A DNA stretch of 64,000 nucleotides, taken from the NCBI RefSeq assembly GCF_014651855.1, contig NZ_BMXR01000004.1, forward strand, positions 1 through 64,000, in the 5' to 3' direction. Shown one piece after another: positions 1-7,905 of this stretch. The notes under the pieces are model-generated. The model saw only the letters and a program-made list of their open reading frames with translations, was not told the DNA's origin and did not search any database. The DNA is from Saccharospirillum salsuginis (lineage in GTDB: Bacteria; Pseudomonadota; Gammaproteobacteria; Pseudomonadales; Natronospirillaceae). Each line of letters starts with the position of its first letter. Positions within the stretch are counted from its first letter, which is position 1. A program made the translations under genes and the position numbers.

Positions 1-90
1 ACGAAGTCCACTGATGTGGCTTCTAGGTTGGAACGGTCTCCCCGGTGACTGGTCTCGAACCCTATCAAGTTCATTGGGTAAAACATACAA

Positions 91-120
91 GGTTGGATTA
101 GCCGTAGGCGTAATCCAACG
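91..120. repeat. REP-like palindrome, family A (GTTGGATTA), single copy
   Basis: The left half GGTTGGATTAG and the right half CGTAATCCAAC form an imperfect palindrome. The same unit recurs near 21.3, 43.7, 56.2 and 63.7 kb, usually as an inverted pair. Here only one unit is present and it lacks the GTAG head seen in most copies. Confidence 0.75.
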
Positions 121-177
121 ATACATTTGCGCCATAATCTAATCGGCTTGGTGGAGTGACCTCGGAATCGAGTGACG

Positions 178-280
178 GGTGTGGGGGTATGCCTCATCGG
201 GGAAGTGGGCAGCAGGGATGCTGCCGTCTAGCCTACATGGAAGTATTCACGGCGACCCCGAGGAGGCCTACCCCCACACC
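178..280 (+). repeat. Cruciform repeat, family C, copy 1 (forward)
   Basis: Outer arms GTGTGGGGGTA and TACCCCCACAC are complementary, and pairing continues through GCCTC/GAGG and CGGGG/CCCCG. Inside is a hairpin GGCAGC..GCTGCC with GATG in its core. The conserved family motif TTCACGGCGACC precedes the right arm. The second internal hairpin is degenerate here. Confidence 0.75.
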
Positions 281-367
281 TGGCACGTACCATTGGCACA
301 ATAGCCTACCCAGCCACCAAATGCGGTGGCACTGTAAAAACCAGAAGGCACAACAAGCCGGGTGGGG

Positions 368-1006
368 TCACTCAGGCACCTCAAGATACTGATTGTACAT
401 CGCCGCCTGGGTGCGGTTGTAGATGTCGAGTTTGCGGAAAATCTCGGAGACGTGGGTCTTGACGGTGGTTTCCTTGACGTCCAGCTCGTAGGCGATCTGC
501 TTGTTCAGGAAGCCCCGGGCGATCAACGCCAGTACCCGTTGTTGTTGCGGGGTCAGGGTCGCCAGTTTGCGAATGGCTTCCACGTCGTCCTGGCTGTCCA
601 CGCCCTGGTTCAGGCCTTCCGGATAAAAAGGGGTACCTCTCAGCAGGCCGTCCAGCGCCGAGACCAGGTCTTCCAGCGCCATCGACTTGGGCAGATAACC
701 CAGGGCTCCGGCCGCTTTTACCTGAGCCAGGGTACGCCCCGCCTCATTGGCCGTGACGACGGCCACGGCCACTTCCGGAAATTGATTGCGAATCTGGATC
801 AAGCCCAGTAGCCCCTCGCTGCCGGGCATCTTCAAATCCAGCAGGACCAGATCGATGTTGCCCTCGTTGAGGCGTTGCAGTGTCGATTCCAGCGAATCCG
901 CCTGGCTGACGTGGACGAGCGTCTGGGTGTTGGTCAGGGCTTCCGAGATAGCGTTGCGGAAGAGCGGATGATCGTCGGCGATCAATACTTCTATGTCTTC
1001 GGTCAT
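368..1006 (-). CDS. LuxR/NarL-family response regulator
   Basis: A 212-residue two-domain regulator. The N-terminal receiver (about 5-118) has the acidic pocket ADDH, the phosphoacceptor D57 in LLDLKMPG, and the later K of YLPKS. The C-terminal LuxR helix-turn-helix (about 150-200) has LTPQQQRVLALIARG and the recognition helix region ETTVKTHVSEIFRKL. The start is placed at the ATG just before TEDIEVL, where the receiver begins; an upstream in-frame ATG would add 17 non-conserved residues. It is the last gene of the flgM-flgN-coiled-coil group, which lies on the same strand with small gaps. No partner kinase is adjacent and the target genes are unknown. It could link the sigma-28 regulon to another signal. 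Confidence 0.88.
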   Translation of the reverse strand: MTEDIEVLIADDHPLFRNAISEALTNTQTLVHVSQADSLESTLQRLNEGNIDLVLLDLKMPGSEGLLGLIQIRNQFPEVAVAVVTANEAGRTLAQVKAAGALGYLPKSMALEDLVSALDGLLRGTPFYPEGLNQGVDSQDDVEAIRKLATLTPQQQRVLALIARGFLNKQIAYELDVKETTVKTHVSEIFRKLDIYNRTQAAMYNQYLEVPE

Positions 1007-1129
1007 GGCACGCTTGTTTTTTGTTGTGGTCGGGCCGGAGACGTTTTCCCCGGACACACTCTTTATAGCAGAAATTCGCGGTGGGCACGATGTCGGCGTG
1101 ATTCGCCTCCTACGGAAGTAGGAGACGGG

Positions 1130-2746
1130 TCAGTCGGTTTCCTCCTTGTTTCCGGCTTTGCTGGTTTCCTTGAGGCGGGTGTTTTCTTCTTCCAGGGTTT
1201 TGATGCGGCTCAACATGGTCTGGCTGTCGGTCATAAACTGCTGCAGCAGGGATTCCATCTCTTCCATGTCCTCGTTGGAATCCGGCCGGGACGAAGCGGA
1301 GGGGGATTCGCCACTCGCCTGGCTTTCCAGCTTCGCCACCATGGACTGCATTTCTTTCAGCAAACCTTCAAGCCGGTCAATTTCCTCTTCCTGCTGAACG
1401 ATGATGTCCATCGCATCGCCGCCTTGGCGGATGGCTTCCACCTGGGTGCGCAATTCGCCGAGGCTTTCCTTCTGTTGATTGTTGATGCCCTGGAGACGAT
1501 CGCTGACGTTGCCCTCACTGTCGCCGTCACCACTCACTTGCGCCAGCAGGTCTTTTTCCCGCTGCGTCAACTGATCGATGGTGCTCTGCGCCTGCTCCAG
1601 TTCCATTTCCAGTACGGCAATGCAATTGGCGGAATCGCGGACCAGCAGCTCAAGGCGGGAGACTTCCGACTCCTGTAGCTCCAGGATGCGCTCCTGATCC
1701 TCGCCGTCACGCAATTGCTCGATCGAATCCTTCAGGTTGGCGACCGATTCGGCCTGTTTTCCGGCGTTACCGGACAACTTGTCGACGTTCTTCAGATCGA
1801 TGATGGACTGACCGTCCTCGGTGGTGGCGATGTCCTTGAGGCGGTTCTTCAAATCCTTGACCTGACCTTCCAGGGCCTCGTTCTCGTGGTGGGCCGCTTC
1901 CAGTTCCTTCTCCAGCAGATTGATACTGACATCCGCCTCTTTCATGTACTTCTCGAGCAGACCCAACTGCTGGTTCAGTTCACGGATGTGCTCGTCACTG
2001 CCGGGATCCATTTGCTGGATCTTGAGGCCCAACTTGTTGATGTTTTCCTGCAGATCGAATTTTTCGCACTTCAGTTTGTACAGCTCGTCCGAGTACATAC
2101 CCATCTCGGGACGCTCGTAGTGGCTGGATTCGGTCGAGTTGATGCTCTTCAGTTGTTCCAGTTCGTCTTCGAGTATGCCGATTCGGTCCCGAGCCGATTC
2201 ATATTGAGTCCGGTACTGTTTAACCTGTTTCTCGAGCGAAGCCGCATCCAGAGACTCCGCGGCGGCGGCGCGTCGATTGGGGTCGCTGTGCTCCAGGCCG
2301 GCATCGTTGATGGCGTTTTCGGCCAACGGCCGCCAATCGTCCTCGGACAGCTCTTCGGTGGTGATTTCCTTCTCAAGTTCAAGAATGCGGCGACGCAGCC
2401 AGTCCATGTGATAGTCATCGTCGGGAGCCGGCGGCTTTTTCAGATTTGTACCGGATTGCTTGGCGCGATCGGTCAGTTCGTCGATCCGGTTCTGCAACTG
2501 ACCGGCAAAGTCGCCACCGGTCCCGGCTTCACCCGCCGATTCCCGCAGCGCATCGAGTTCGGCCTGGAGGTCGGCGTTTGCTTGCTGCTGCGCTTCCAGT
2601 CGACGCACCGTATCCCCGCGCATCTCTTTCAGAATCGCCACCAGCAGATGAAACAGCCGGTTGCGGTAGAGCATGAACAGGGTGATGACGACATAAACAA
2701 CGGCGATTTCGCCGAGGATAAAGAGCGTCAACTGATTGATGAACAT
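1130..2746 (-). CDS. Membrane-anchored long coiled-coil protein
   Basis: A 538-residue protein I do not recognise by name. Residues about 5-27 form one hydrophobic N-terminal segment (FILGEIAVVYVVITLFML), followed by basic residues, so it is probably a type II anchor with the rest in the cytoplasm. The remainder is highly charged heptad-rich coiled coil (for example LEKELEAAHHENEALEGQ and MELEQAQSTIDQL) nearly to the end, with short Ser/Gly/Asp breaks. It begins 18 bases after flgN stops and so is probably co-transcribed from the sigma-28 promoter before flgM. A scaffold or polar-positioning role for the flagellum is possible but is only inference from position and shape. Confidence 0.8.
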   Translation of the reverse strand: MFINQLTLFILGEIAVVYVVITLFMLYRNRLFHLLVAILKEMRGDTVRRLEAQQQANADLQAELDALRESAGEAGTGGDFAGQLQNRIDELTDRAKQSGTNLKKPPAPDDDYHMDWLRRRILELEKEITTEELSEDDWRPLAENAINDAGLEHSDPNRRAAAAESLDAASLEKQVKQYRTQYESARDRIGILEDELEQLKSINSTESSHYERPEMGMYSDELYKLKCEKFDLQENINKLGLKIQQMDPGSDEHIRELNQQLGLLEKYMKEADVSINLLEKELEAAHHENEALEGQVKDLKNRLKDIATTEDGQSIIDLKNVDKLSGNAGKQAESVANLKDSIEQLRDGEDQERILELQESEVSRLELLVRDSANCIAVLEMELEQAQSTIDQLTQREKDLLAQVSGDGDSEGNVSDRLQGINNQQKESLGELRTQVEAIRQGGDAMDIIVQQEEEIDRLEGLLKEMQSMVAKLESQASGESPSASSRPDSNEDMEEMESLLQQFMTDSQTMLSRIKTLEEENTRLKETSKAGNKEETD

Positions 2747-2764
2747 GGGCGACGGCGACCTGCG

Positions 2765-3256
2765 TTAAACCGAATCGACCCAGCCGCTGGCCATGCCCGT
2801 GGAACGGGTACCGCTGGCGGAATAGGTATCGGTGGAACCGACCAGGTTTTTCAGCAACGACAGCCGAGCCTGGTTGCGAGTGGTGAGGGAGGCAAGTAGT
2901 TGCCGGTTGGCGGCGTTGGAACGGTGATTGGTGTCCAGACTTTGCCGCAGGATCCGCCATTGATCGAGCAGAGGCATGCGTTCCGGCTCCGACAACGCCT
3001 GGGTCCAGCGTTCGAATTCGCGATAGTCGGGTTCGATGCCCTGATCGGCACACCAGCCAAGCAGGCTTTGCGAGGCCGAGAGCAATTGCTCGGTCAGGAG
3101 TTTCTTGCGATCGAGGATGGCCGTCAGTGACGTCAAATCGGCCTGTGTCAGAGCCTCCTGCTCGGCCTCAAGCAGCGGTTGAAAGCGCTGGCTGGCCTCC
3201 AGTGCGTCCTGCAGGGCGTCGTGCAGACGCTGCAAGGTGTGGGTGTCGATGGTCAT
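2765..3256 (-). CDS. flgN: Flagellar export chaperone FlgN
   Basis: A 163-residue, mostly helical acidic protein in the position and size range of FlgN, the cytoplasmic chaperone that holds hook-filament junction proteins FlgK and FlgL until export. The N-terminal half is a long helix (LEASQRFQPLLEAEQEAL). The second half has the family-like N-R-Q-L-L-ASL pattern near residue 130. A GGAGG lies 9 bases before the ATG. It follows flgM by 41 bases on the same strand, the usual flgMN order. Its client FlgK is nearly twice normal size here. The family assignment rests on length, helicity and context more than on a sharp motif. Confidence 0.85.
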   Translation of the reverse strand: MTIDTHTLQRLHDALQDALEASQRFQPLLEAEQEALTQADLTSLTAILDRKKLLTEQLLSASQSLLGWCADQGIEPDYREFERWTQALSEPERMPLLDQWRILRQSLDTNHRSNAANRQLLASLTTRNQARLSLLKNLVGSTDTYSASGTRSTGMASGWVDSV

Positions 3257-3297
3257 GTCCCCGAGCCTCCCCGGCGACAGCCCAACACGCCGAAGGA

Positions 3298-3606
3298 TCA
3301 GAGTCCGGATTCAAAGCGTCGGAAGGCGGCCGCCAGTTTGTCGTAGTCGATTTTGTAATCGCCATTCTGGATGGCGCTGCGTATGCGGTCGACTTTTTCC
3401 TGATCGATGTCCGGCAGGTTTTGCATTTTGCTGTTGACGCTGCGCAATACCTGGGCGCGATCGGAAAGTTCCACCACATCATCCTTGCTAGCAGTTTCTG
3501 TTCCACTTTTTTCAGGCGCGTTCTTGACCTGTTCGGCGGACTCGTTCTGTCGAGTCTTGGCAGTGCCGCTTTGGCCCGGTGGCAGGCCGTTAATGTTCAT
3601 GGCCAT
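3298..3606 (-). CDS. flgM: Anti-sigma-28 factor FlgM
   Basis: A 102-residue protein that binds and inhibits FliA (sigma-28) until the hook is finished and FlgM is secreted. The N-terminus MAMNINGLPPGQ is polar and disordered. The sigma-binding C-terminal half has the family pattern VELSDRAQ (about 45-52), then VDRIRSAIQNGDYKIDYDKLAAAF. GAGG lies upstream of the ATG at normal spacing; a second ATG two codons in is also possible. The gene has its own sigma-28 promoter (3644-3670), giving the usual feedback of FlgM on its own synthesis. An HsbA-like FlgM-binding STAS protein is encoded at 53.7 kb. Confidence 0.95.
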   Translation of the reverse strand: MAMNINGLPPGQSGTAKTRQNESAEQVKNAPEKSGTETASKDDVVELSDRAQVLRSVNSKMQNLPDIDQEKVDRIRSAIQNGDYKIDYDKLAAAFRRFESGL

Positions 3607-3643
3607 GTTTCATCCTCACGTTGGATACACTTTCCTGAAGGGG

Positions 3644-3670
3644 TTAGCGGCCCTTTCTCCAGCAACTTTA
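3644..3670 (-). promoter_or_regulatory. Sigma-28 (FliA) promoter of flgM
   Basis: Read on the minus strand: -35 TAAAGTTG (3663-3670), an exact 11-base spacer, then -10 GCCGCTAA (3644-3651). This matches TAAAGTTT-N11-GCCGATAA at 14 of 16 positions. The -10 end is 37 bases before the flgM ATG. An A/T-rich block (TTTTTTTGTGAAAAAAA, 3673-3689) lies just upstream and could act as an UP element. Confidence 0.88.
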
Positions 3671-3750
3671 GCTTTTTTTGTGAAAAAAATCCGGTTTTGG
3701 GGAAAATCCGTGGAATCCCGGCCGGTCTGGCTTGAGTGCCAGGGGCCGCG

Positions 3751-3857
3751 ATGGGGACCGGGTAAGCCCCTCAGGGGTCGCCGTGGACCCGTCCATGGGG
3801 GCTTGGCTTCGGCATCCATGCCTCAGACATCCCCTGATGGGCTTACCCGGCCCCCAC
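3751..3857 (-). repeat. Cruciform repeat, family C, copy 2 (reverse)
   Basis: Arms CCGGGTAAGCCCCTCAGGGG (3758-3777) and CCCCTGATGGGCTTACCCGG (3831-3850) pair at 19 of 20 positions. Two inner hairpins have the loops GTCCAT (CCC/GGG stem) and ATCCAT (GGC/GCC stem). The motif GGTCGCCGTGGA marks it as the reverse complement of copy 3. Confidence 0.82.
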
Positions 3858-3984
3858 CGCTCGCGCTTTGCCCCAAATCCGAAGAACCTCCGTTCTAAAT
3901 TGGATGGTTGCATTATCGATTCCAGAGCGTTCGGATCGAGCCGGCAGGTGTGACTTCGCTGTATTTGGTTTGTCACCGTGTTGA

Positions 3985-4097
3985 GCCCAGGCGGCGGGGT
4001 AGGCCTCTCAGGGGATGTCCGCAGCATGGATGCTGCGGTCAAGCCCCCATGGATGGGTTCACGGCGACCCCTGAGAGGCCTACCCCGCCGCCTGGGC
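3985..4097 (+). repeat. Cruciform repeat, family C, copy 3 (best preserved)
   Basis: Two perfectly complementary 30-base arms (3985-4014 and 4068-4097) begin GCCCAGGCGGCGGGG and end CCCCGCCGCCTGGGC. Between them are two hairpins, GCAGCATGGATGCTGC and CCCATGGATGGG, then TTCACGGCGACC. This is the clearest three-stem copy in the window. Confidence 0.9.
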
Positions 4098-4146
4098 GGA
4101 CCATTGGCACCCAGTTCAGCCCAGTCGGACCAACCACAACACGAGC

Positions 4147-4908
4147 TCATTGCACTGCAATCTCCACGACGCCCTTGCTTTTGACATAGGCGTGGACGAC
4201 TTTTCGGGATGTCAGGTTTCTGACTGGGATCTGCTCGCCGGAGGGGCCGTCGCGCAGGGCCTCGCCCAGGGTGCGGACCGATAGGCCGCCCCCGGTGGTG
4301 GCGATGATGACGACCCGGTCGCCGCGCTTGACCATGACCGGTGGTTCGGCCATGTGGGGCGTGATGACATCGCCCGGTTGGACGGGTCGGGCGACTTCGT
4401 AGCCTTCGAGCGAGTCGATGCTGTCGAAATATCCAAGTCTCAGCGTGCCGATGTCCAGTGTTCTCAGTGTCAGGTCGGATGCCGTCAGGCGATGACCCCG
4501 CGACAGGCTGCCCGCTGCGACGACGACCGGGCGGTGAATGGCCAGGTCGATGGGGATGTAGAGCTGCCAGCCCAGGGTGTCGCAACTGACCTTCGGCGTC
4601 TGCCGGCCGGCCAGGGTCTGACCCCGCCAGTCAATGTCGATCGGGTCGGGGCAGGGCGCCAGGCTGGAGACGGCGCTGGGCAGATCGAAATCGATGCGGA
4701 CACGGTCGTCCGCCAGATCCGGATAGCGTTGGTGCAAGCGCGCCCAGGTTTGCTCGGTCAGGGCGGTGTCGATCTGCGTGGCGGTGGATTCCGTAGTGGA
4801 AGACAGGGCCGGGGATGGCAGCGCCAGACACAACAGCGCCAGACTGGCCATGAGGACCGAGGTTAAGCTTTCCGGCCGCCCGGCCGTTATAGTGCATAAT
4901 TGCGGCAT
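4147..4908 (-). CDS. flgA: Flagella basal body P-ring formation protein FlgA
   Basis: FlgA is the periplasmic chaperone for P-ring assembly by FlgI. With the chosen ATG the product is 253 residues with a signal peptide (ALLCLALPSPALS) and cleavage near residue 36. The body carries the SAF-like region AAGSLSRGHRLTASDL, RPVQPGDVITPHM and the C-terminal GDRVVIIATTGGGLSV, GEALRDGPSGEQIPVRN, typical of FlgA. The ATG has AGGACA upstream. An earlier ATG at 5058 would bury the signal peptide; a later one (4851) is possible. It is divergent from cheV. In related clusters flgA runs into flgMN, but here a 540-base repeat-filled gap separates them. Confidence 0.93.
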   Translation of the reverse strand: MPQLCTITAGRPESLTSVLMASLALLCLALPSPALSSTTESTATQIDTALTEQTWARLHQRYPDLADDRVRIDFDLPSAVSSLAPCPDPIDIDWRGQTLAGRQTPKVSCDTLGWQLYIPIDLAIHRPVVVAAGSLSRGHRLTASDLTLRTLDIGTLRLGYFDSIDSLEGYEVARPVQPGDVITPHMAEPPVMVKRGDRVVIIATTGGGLSVRTLGEALRDGPSGEQIPVRNLTSRKVVHAYVKSKGVVEIAVQ

Positions 4909-5240
4909 CCGGTTGTCCTGTGACAATTGCGGTCTATGCTTTAAGGAACCCATGTCCTCGCCCGGTAAACGAGGTCGCGGGCCCGGTCCGTCAGACTTTC
5001 CGGCACTTGAAGCGGTCGGACAGCGCTTTTTGACGGTATTTTGACGATTTGAGTCCAAGCCGAGCCCGATTTTCTGGATTCACGGCGTGTTTGACTGTTT
5101 TATCTTGACGGTGAAGCGCGCCTTTCAGAGGGTCGGTGCAAAGGGTATGCCGATTCGGGGCTGTCCGGAGCCGGCTGTTGGCTGGATGGCGGCGATATTC
5201 CCAAGACTATGCCCTAAGACAACGCGAAGTGGAGAATTCT
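4909..5240. other. flgA-cheV divergent intergenic region
   Basis: This stretch must contain promoters for both directions, but I see no confident sigma-54 or sigma-28 site. Three copies of TTGACGRT occur (5030-5037, 5041-5048, 5105-5112), the first two 11 bases apart. Their role is unknown. A GCCGATTC near 5149 has no matching -35 and is not called. Confidence 0.5.
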
Positions 5241-6197
5241 ATGGCAGGCGTTCTGGACAGTGTTAACCAACGGACCCAACTGGTGGGTCAAAACCGCCTG
5301 GAATTGCTTTTGTTCCGCCTGGATGGTGAACAGATTTACGGCATCAATGTGTTCAAGGTGAAAGAAGTGCTGCAATGCCCGACCCTGACACAGCTTCCCC
5401 AAAGCAATTCGGTGGTCAAGGGGGTGGCGCATATCCGGGGCGGAACCATTCCGATTCTCGACCTGAGCCGGGCGACGGGAAACGCACCGATTGACAACAT
5501 TCAGGACCGACTGGCGATCATTACCGAATACAACATGCACAGCCAGGGGTTTCTGGTCAAAGGCGTCGAGCGCATCATCAACATCAACTGGGAAGATGTT
5601 CAGCCACCGCCCAAGGGGACCGGTCACGATCATTTTCTGACGGCGGTGACGAAGTACGAAGACAAGCTGGTGGAAATCATCGATGTCGAGAAGATCCTCG
5701 CCGAAGTGACCCCGATGACCGAAGACGTCAGCGAAGGTCTGATCACCGAGGACGTCACCTCCAACGCCGTGTCCAAACAGATCCTGATCGCCGACGACTC
5801 TAAGATTGCGCGCAAACAGATCACCCGCACACTGGAGCAGATCGGCGTGACCGTGGTGGCGGTCAACGACGGGCGCGAGGCGCTGGATCATTTGCTGGCC
5901 CTGGTGGAAGAGGGTGTTCATCCCGCGGACCGTTATCCGATCGTCATTTCCGATATCGAAATGCCGGAGATGGACGGTTATACCCTGACCTCGGAAATCC
6001 GTAACCACCCTCAGCTCAACGACTTGCACATCCTGCTGCACACTTCTCTGAGTGGCGTCTTTAATCAGGCAATGGTAAAAAAGGTGGGTGCCAACGACTT
6101 TTTGGCCAAATTTCAACCGGACATGCTCGCGCAATTGGTTATTGAGCGCATTACCCATCTGGGCGGTGAATTGCCGGCCCTGGAAGGGGAGGCATGA
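5241..6197 (+). CDS. cheV: Chemotaxis coupling protein CheV
   Basis: A 318-residue fusion of a CheW-like coupling domain (about 15-165) and a receiver domain (about 180-310). It links receptors to CheA and tunes signalling by phosphorylation. The CheW part shows LELLLFRLDGEQIYGINVFKVKEV and GGTIPILDLSRA. The receiver shows ILIADDSKIARKQI and the phospho-Asp in VISDIEMPEMDGY. The ATG before AGVLDS has GGAG upstream and matches the usual CheV N-terminus; the longer frame upstream is not family-like. It is followed by cheR, the usual pairing next to flgA. Confidence 0.95.
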   Translation: MAGVLDSVNQRTQLVGQNRLELLLFRLDGEQIYGINVFKVKEVLQCPTLTQLPQSNSVVKGVAHIRGGTIPILDLSRATGNAPIDNIQDRLAIITEYNMHSQGFLVKGVERIININWEDVQPPPKGTGHDHFLTAVTKYEDKLVEIIDVEKILAEVTPMTEDVSEGLITEDVTSNAVSKQILIADDSKIARKQITRTLEQIGVTVVAVNDGREALDHLLALVEEGVHPADRYPIVISDIEMPEMDGYTLTSEIRNHPQLNDLHILLHTSLSGVFNQAMVKKVGANDFLAKFQPDMLAQLVIERITHLGGELPALEGEA

Positions 6198-6279
6198 CGA
6201 CAGGCGGTACCCCCGGTAAAGGGACGGTGGTTTTCCAGATCACCCCCATTGCGACTGATCCGAAGGAGTCATAGGGTTA

Positions 6280-7104
6280 ATGGTGGATGTGAACGAAGGC
6301 TACGATGCCTTCTGCGACTTTTTGGAAAAACACAGCGGCATTTGTCTGGGTACGAGCAAGCAGTACCTGGTGTCCAGCCGTTTGCGCAAAATCCTGCAAC
6401 AGGAATCCGTCAGGAACCTGAATGAACTGGTGAGTGCCATTTCACGACCCGGTGGCCAGAAGCTGAAAACGGCCGTCATCGACGCGATGACCACCAACGA
6501 AACGCTCTGGTTCCGGGATATCCATCCCTTTCGTATTCTGGAAGAGAAGCTGCTGCCGGAATTTTACGGTCAGCGACCGTCCCGGCCGCTGCGCATCTGG
6601 TCGGCGGCCTGCTCGACCGGGCAGGAGCCGTATTCCATCTCGATGATGATCGAGGAATACAAAGCGCGAAACCGGGTATTCAACAGTGGCGAGAAAATCG
6701 TCGCGACGGACATATCCCCGTCCGCGCTGGCGGCGGCGAAATCCGCCGAGTACGCCATGCTGGCGATCGGCCGTGGGTTGGATACGGACCGCCTGAAGAA
6801 ACACTTCGAAGAAACACCCGGCGGGCGCTGGCGGGTAAAACCGGGCATCGCTCAGCGGGTCGAATTCCGCGCGATGAACCTGCAGGACAGTTACGCCTTG
6901 CTGGGAAAGTTCGACATCGTCTTCTGCCGTAATGTGTTGATCTATTTCACCGCCGATCTCAAGCGGGACATCCTGACCCGCATCCACGCCACCCTGAACC
7001 CGGGTGGCTATCTGCTGGTGGGGGCTTCGGAGGCCGTAAACGGTCTGGGGGACCTCTATGAGATGGTGCACTGCCGTCCGGGTATTATTTATCGCAAGCG
7101 CTGA
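6280..7104 (+). CDS. cheR: Chemotaxis protein methyltransferase CheR
   Basis: A 274-residue S-adenosylmethionine-dependent enzyme that methylates glutamates of chemoreceptors. The N-terminal helical domain starts with YDAFCDFLEKHSGI. The catalytic domain has MTTNETLWFRD, the SAM-binding IWSAACSTGQEPYSISM, the NLQD segment and FDIVFCRNVLIYF. AAGGAG precedes the ATG. Its last 20 bases overlap the 3' end of the convergent OmpR-type regulator. In relatives cheR is normally followed directly by flgB, but here 6.3 kb of other genes intervene. Confidence 0.96.
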   Translation: MVDVNEGYDAFCDFLEKHSGICLGTSKQYLVSSRLRKILQQESVRNLNELVSAISRPGGQKLKTAVIDAMTTNETLWFRDIHPFRILEEKLLPEFYGQRPSRPLRIWSAACSTGQEPYSISMMIEEYKARNRVFNSGEKIVATDISPSALAAAKSAEYAMLAIGRGLDTDRLKKHFEETPGGRWRVKPGIAQRVEFRAMNLQDSYALLGKFDIVFCRNVLIYFTADLKRDILTRIHATLNPGGYLLVGASEAVNGLGDLYEMVHCRPGIIYRKR

Positions 7105-7807
7105 GCAGGTGCGGTTCAACCAGGAAATACCCCTTGCTGCGCACGGTCTTGATGGCTTCCTTGAAGGGCAGTTTCGATCTCAACGATGACACCAGCATAT
7201 CGATGGCGCGGCTTTGGCCGTCGTATTCGATGCCTCTCAATGCTTTCATGATGTCGTCACGTGTGAAAATGTGGCCCGGTTTCGAATGCAGCAGCGCCAA
7301 CAGGTTGAATTCGGGTGTCGTCAGGTCGAGCGGCTCGTCCCAGCAATAGGCCAGACGGTTGCGGTGGTCGACGTCAATCGGCGACGGCTCTTCGCGATCG
7401 GGCGAGCCGGACAAGGCCTGATTGAATTCCAGGGCCCGACGCAAATGCGCCCGAACCCGACTGACCAGAAGCTTGGGTTCCACCGGCTTGGTCAGGTAAT
7501 CGTCCGCGCCCAGTTCCAGCCCCAGAATTTCATCGATGGGGTCGTTCTTGGCGGTCAGGATGATGATCGGGTGTTTATAGTGCGGGCGAACCTGCCGGCA
7601 GACCGCCAGGCCATCCATGCCGGGCAGCATGATATCGAGAATGGTCAGGTCCGGCTGGTGCTCGATGATGTGGTCCCGGGCAACCGTGCCGTCCGCGATG
7701 ACGGTGACATGGTAGCCTGAGTCTTCGAGAAAATGCTGCATCAGTTCCGCCAGGTTGGCGTTGTCTTCCACCAGCAGCAGGGTGGCGTAATGATCTGTGG
7801 TTTCCAT
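7085..7807 (-). CDS. OmpR/RstA-type response regulator
   Basis: A 240-residue regulator. The receiver (about 9-122) has LLLVEDN, the phospho-Asp D58 in LTILDIMLPGMDG, and K in YLTKPVEP. The C-terminal winged helix (about 145-235) has LDLTTPEFNLLALL and GIEYDGQSRAIDMLVSSLRSKL, resembling RstA. It is the last gene of a minus-strand set (kinase, small secreted protein, regulator) and is surely the partner of the kinase at 8464-10020. The neighbouring lipoprotein genes are plausible targets. It is convergent with cheR, with a 20-base overlap. Confidence 0.92.
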   Translation of the reverse strand: METTDHYATLLLVEDNANLAELMQHFLEDSGYHVTVIADGTVARDHIIEHQPDLTILDIMLPGMDGLAVCRQVRPHYKHPIIILTAKNDPIDEILGLELGADDYLTKPVEPKLLVSRVRAHLRRALEFNQALSGSPDREEPSPIDVDHRNRLAYCWDEPLDLTTPEFNLLALLHSKPGHIFTRDDIMKALRGIEYDGQSRAIDMLVSSLRSKLPFKEAIKTVRSKGYFLVEPHLLSACDK

Positions 7808-7905
7808 TGAACTCCGGTCGGCGCTTGCAACGGCCTCAGCTGAACAATCCAGTGACCCAGTGTAAATCGAATCGACTTAAAACCGAACCCGTATAAGGCC
7901 GGGGG

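Larger units (their letters stand above)
1..367. other. Gene-free left edge holding repeats
   Basis: No credible gene lies between the window edge and the end of the LuxR-type regulator. The stretch holds one REP-like GTTGGATTA palindrome (91-120), one cruciform element (178-280) and a small 6-bp stem (313-330). Open frames across the cruciform are by-products of the palindrome. Confidence 0.7.
3607..4146. other. Gap between flgA and flgM with two cruciform repeats
   Basis: This 540-base gap holds the flgM sigma-28 promoter and two family C cruciforms in opposite orientation (3751-3857 and 3985-4097). I see no gene. Open frames here read through the palindromes. Confidence 0.75.

Noticed and set aside
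156..392. 78-codon frame at the left edge
   Set aside because: It runs through cruciform copy 1 and has no coding features.
1715..2899. 394-codon plus-strand frame antisense to the coiled-coil gene
   Set aside because: It lacks family motifs and mirrors the regular codon pattern of a Leu/Glu-rich coiled coil on the other strand.
3668..4585. 305-codon minus-strand frame across the flgA end and two cruciforms
   Set aside because: Arg/Pro/His-rich translation through palindromes, overlapping flgA in another frame.
5149..5156. Sigma-28-like -10 GCCGATTC before cheV
   Set aside because: No TAAA- or TCAA-type -35 lies 11 bases upstream.
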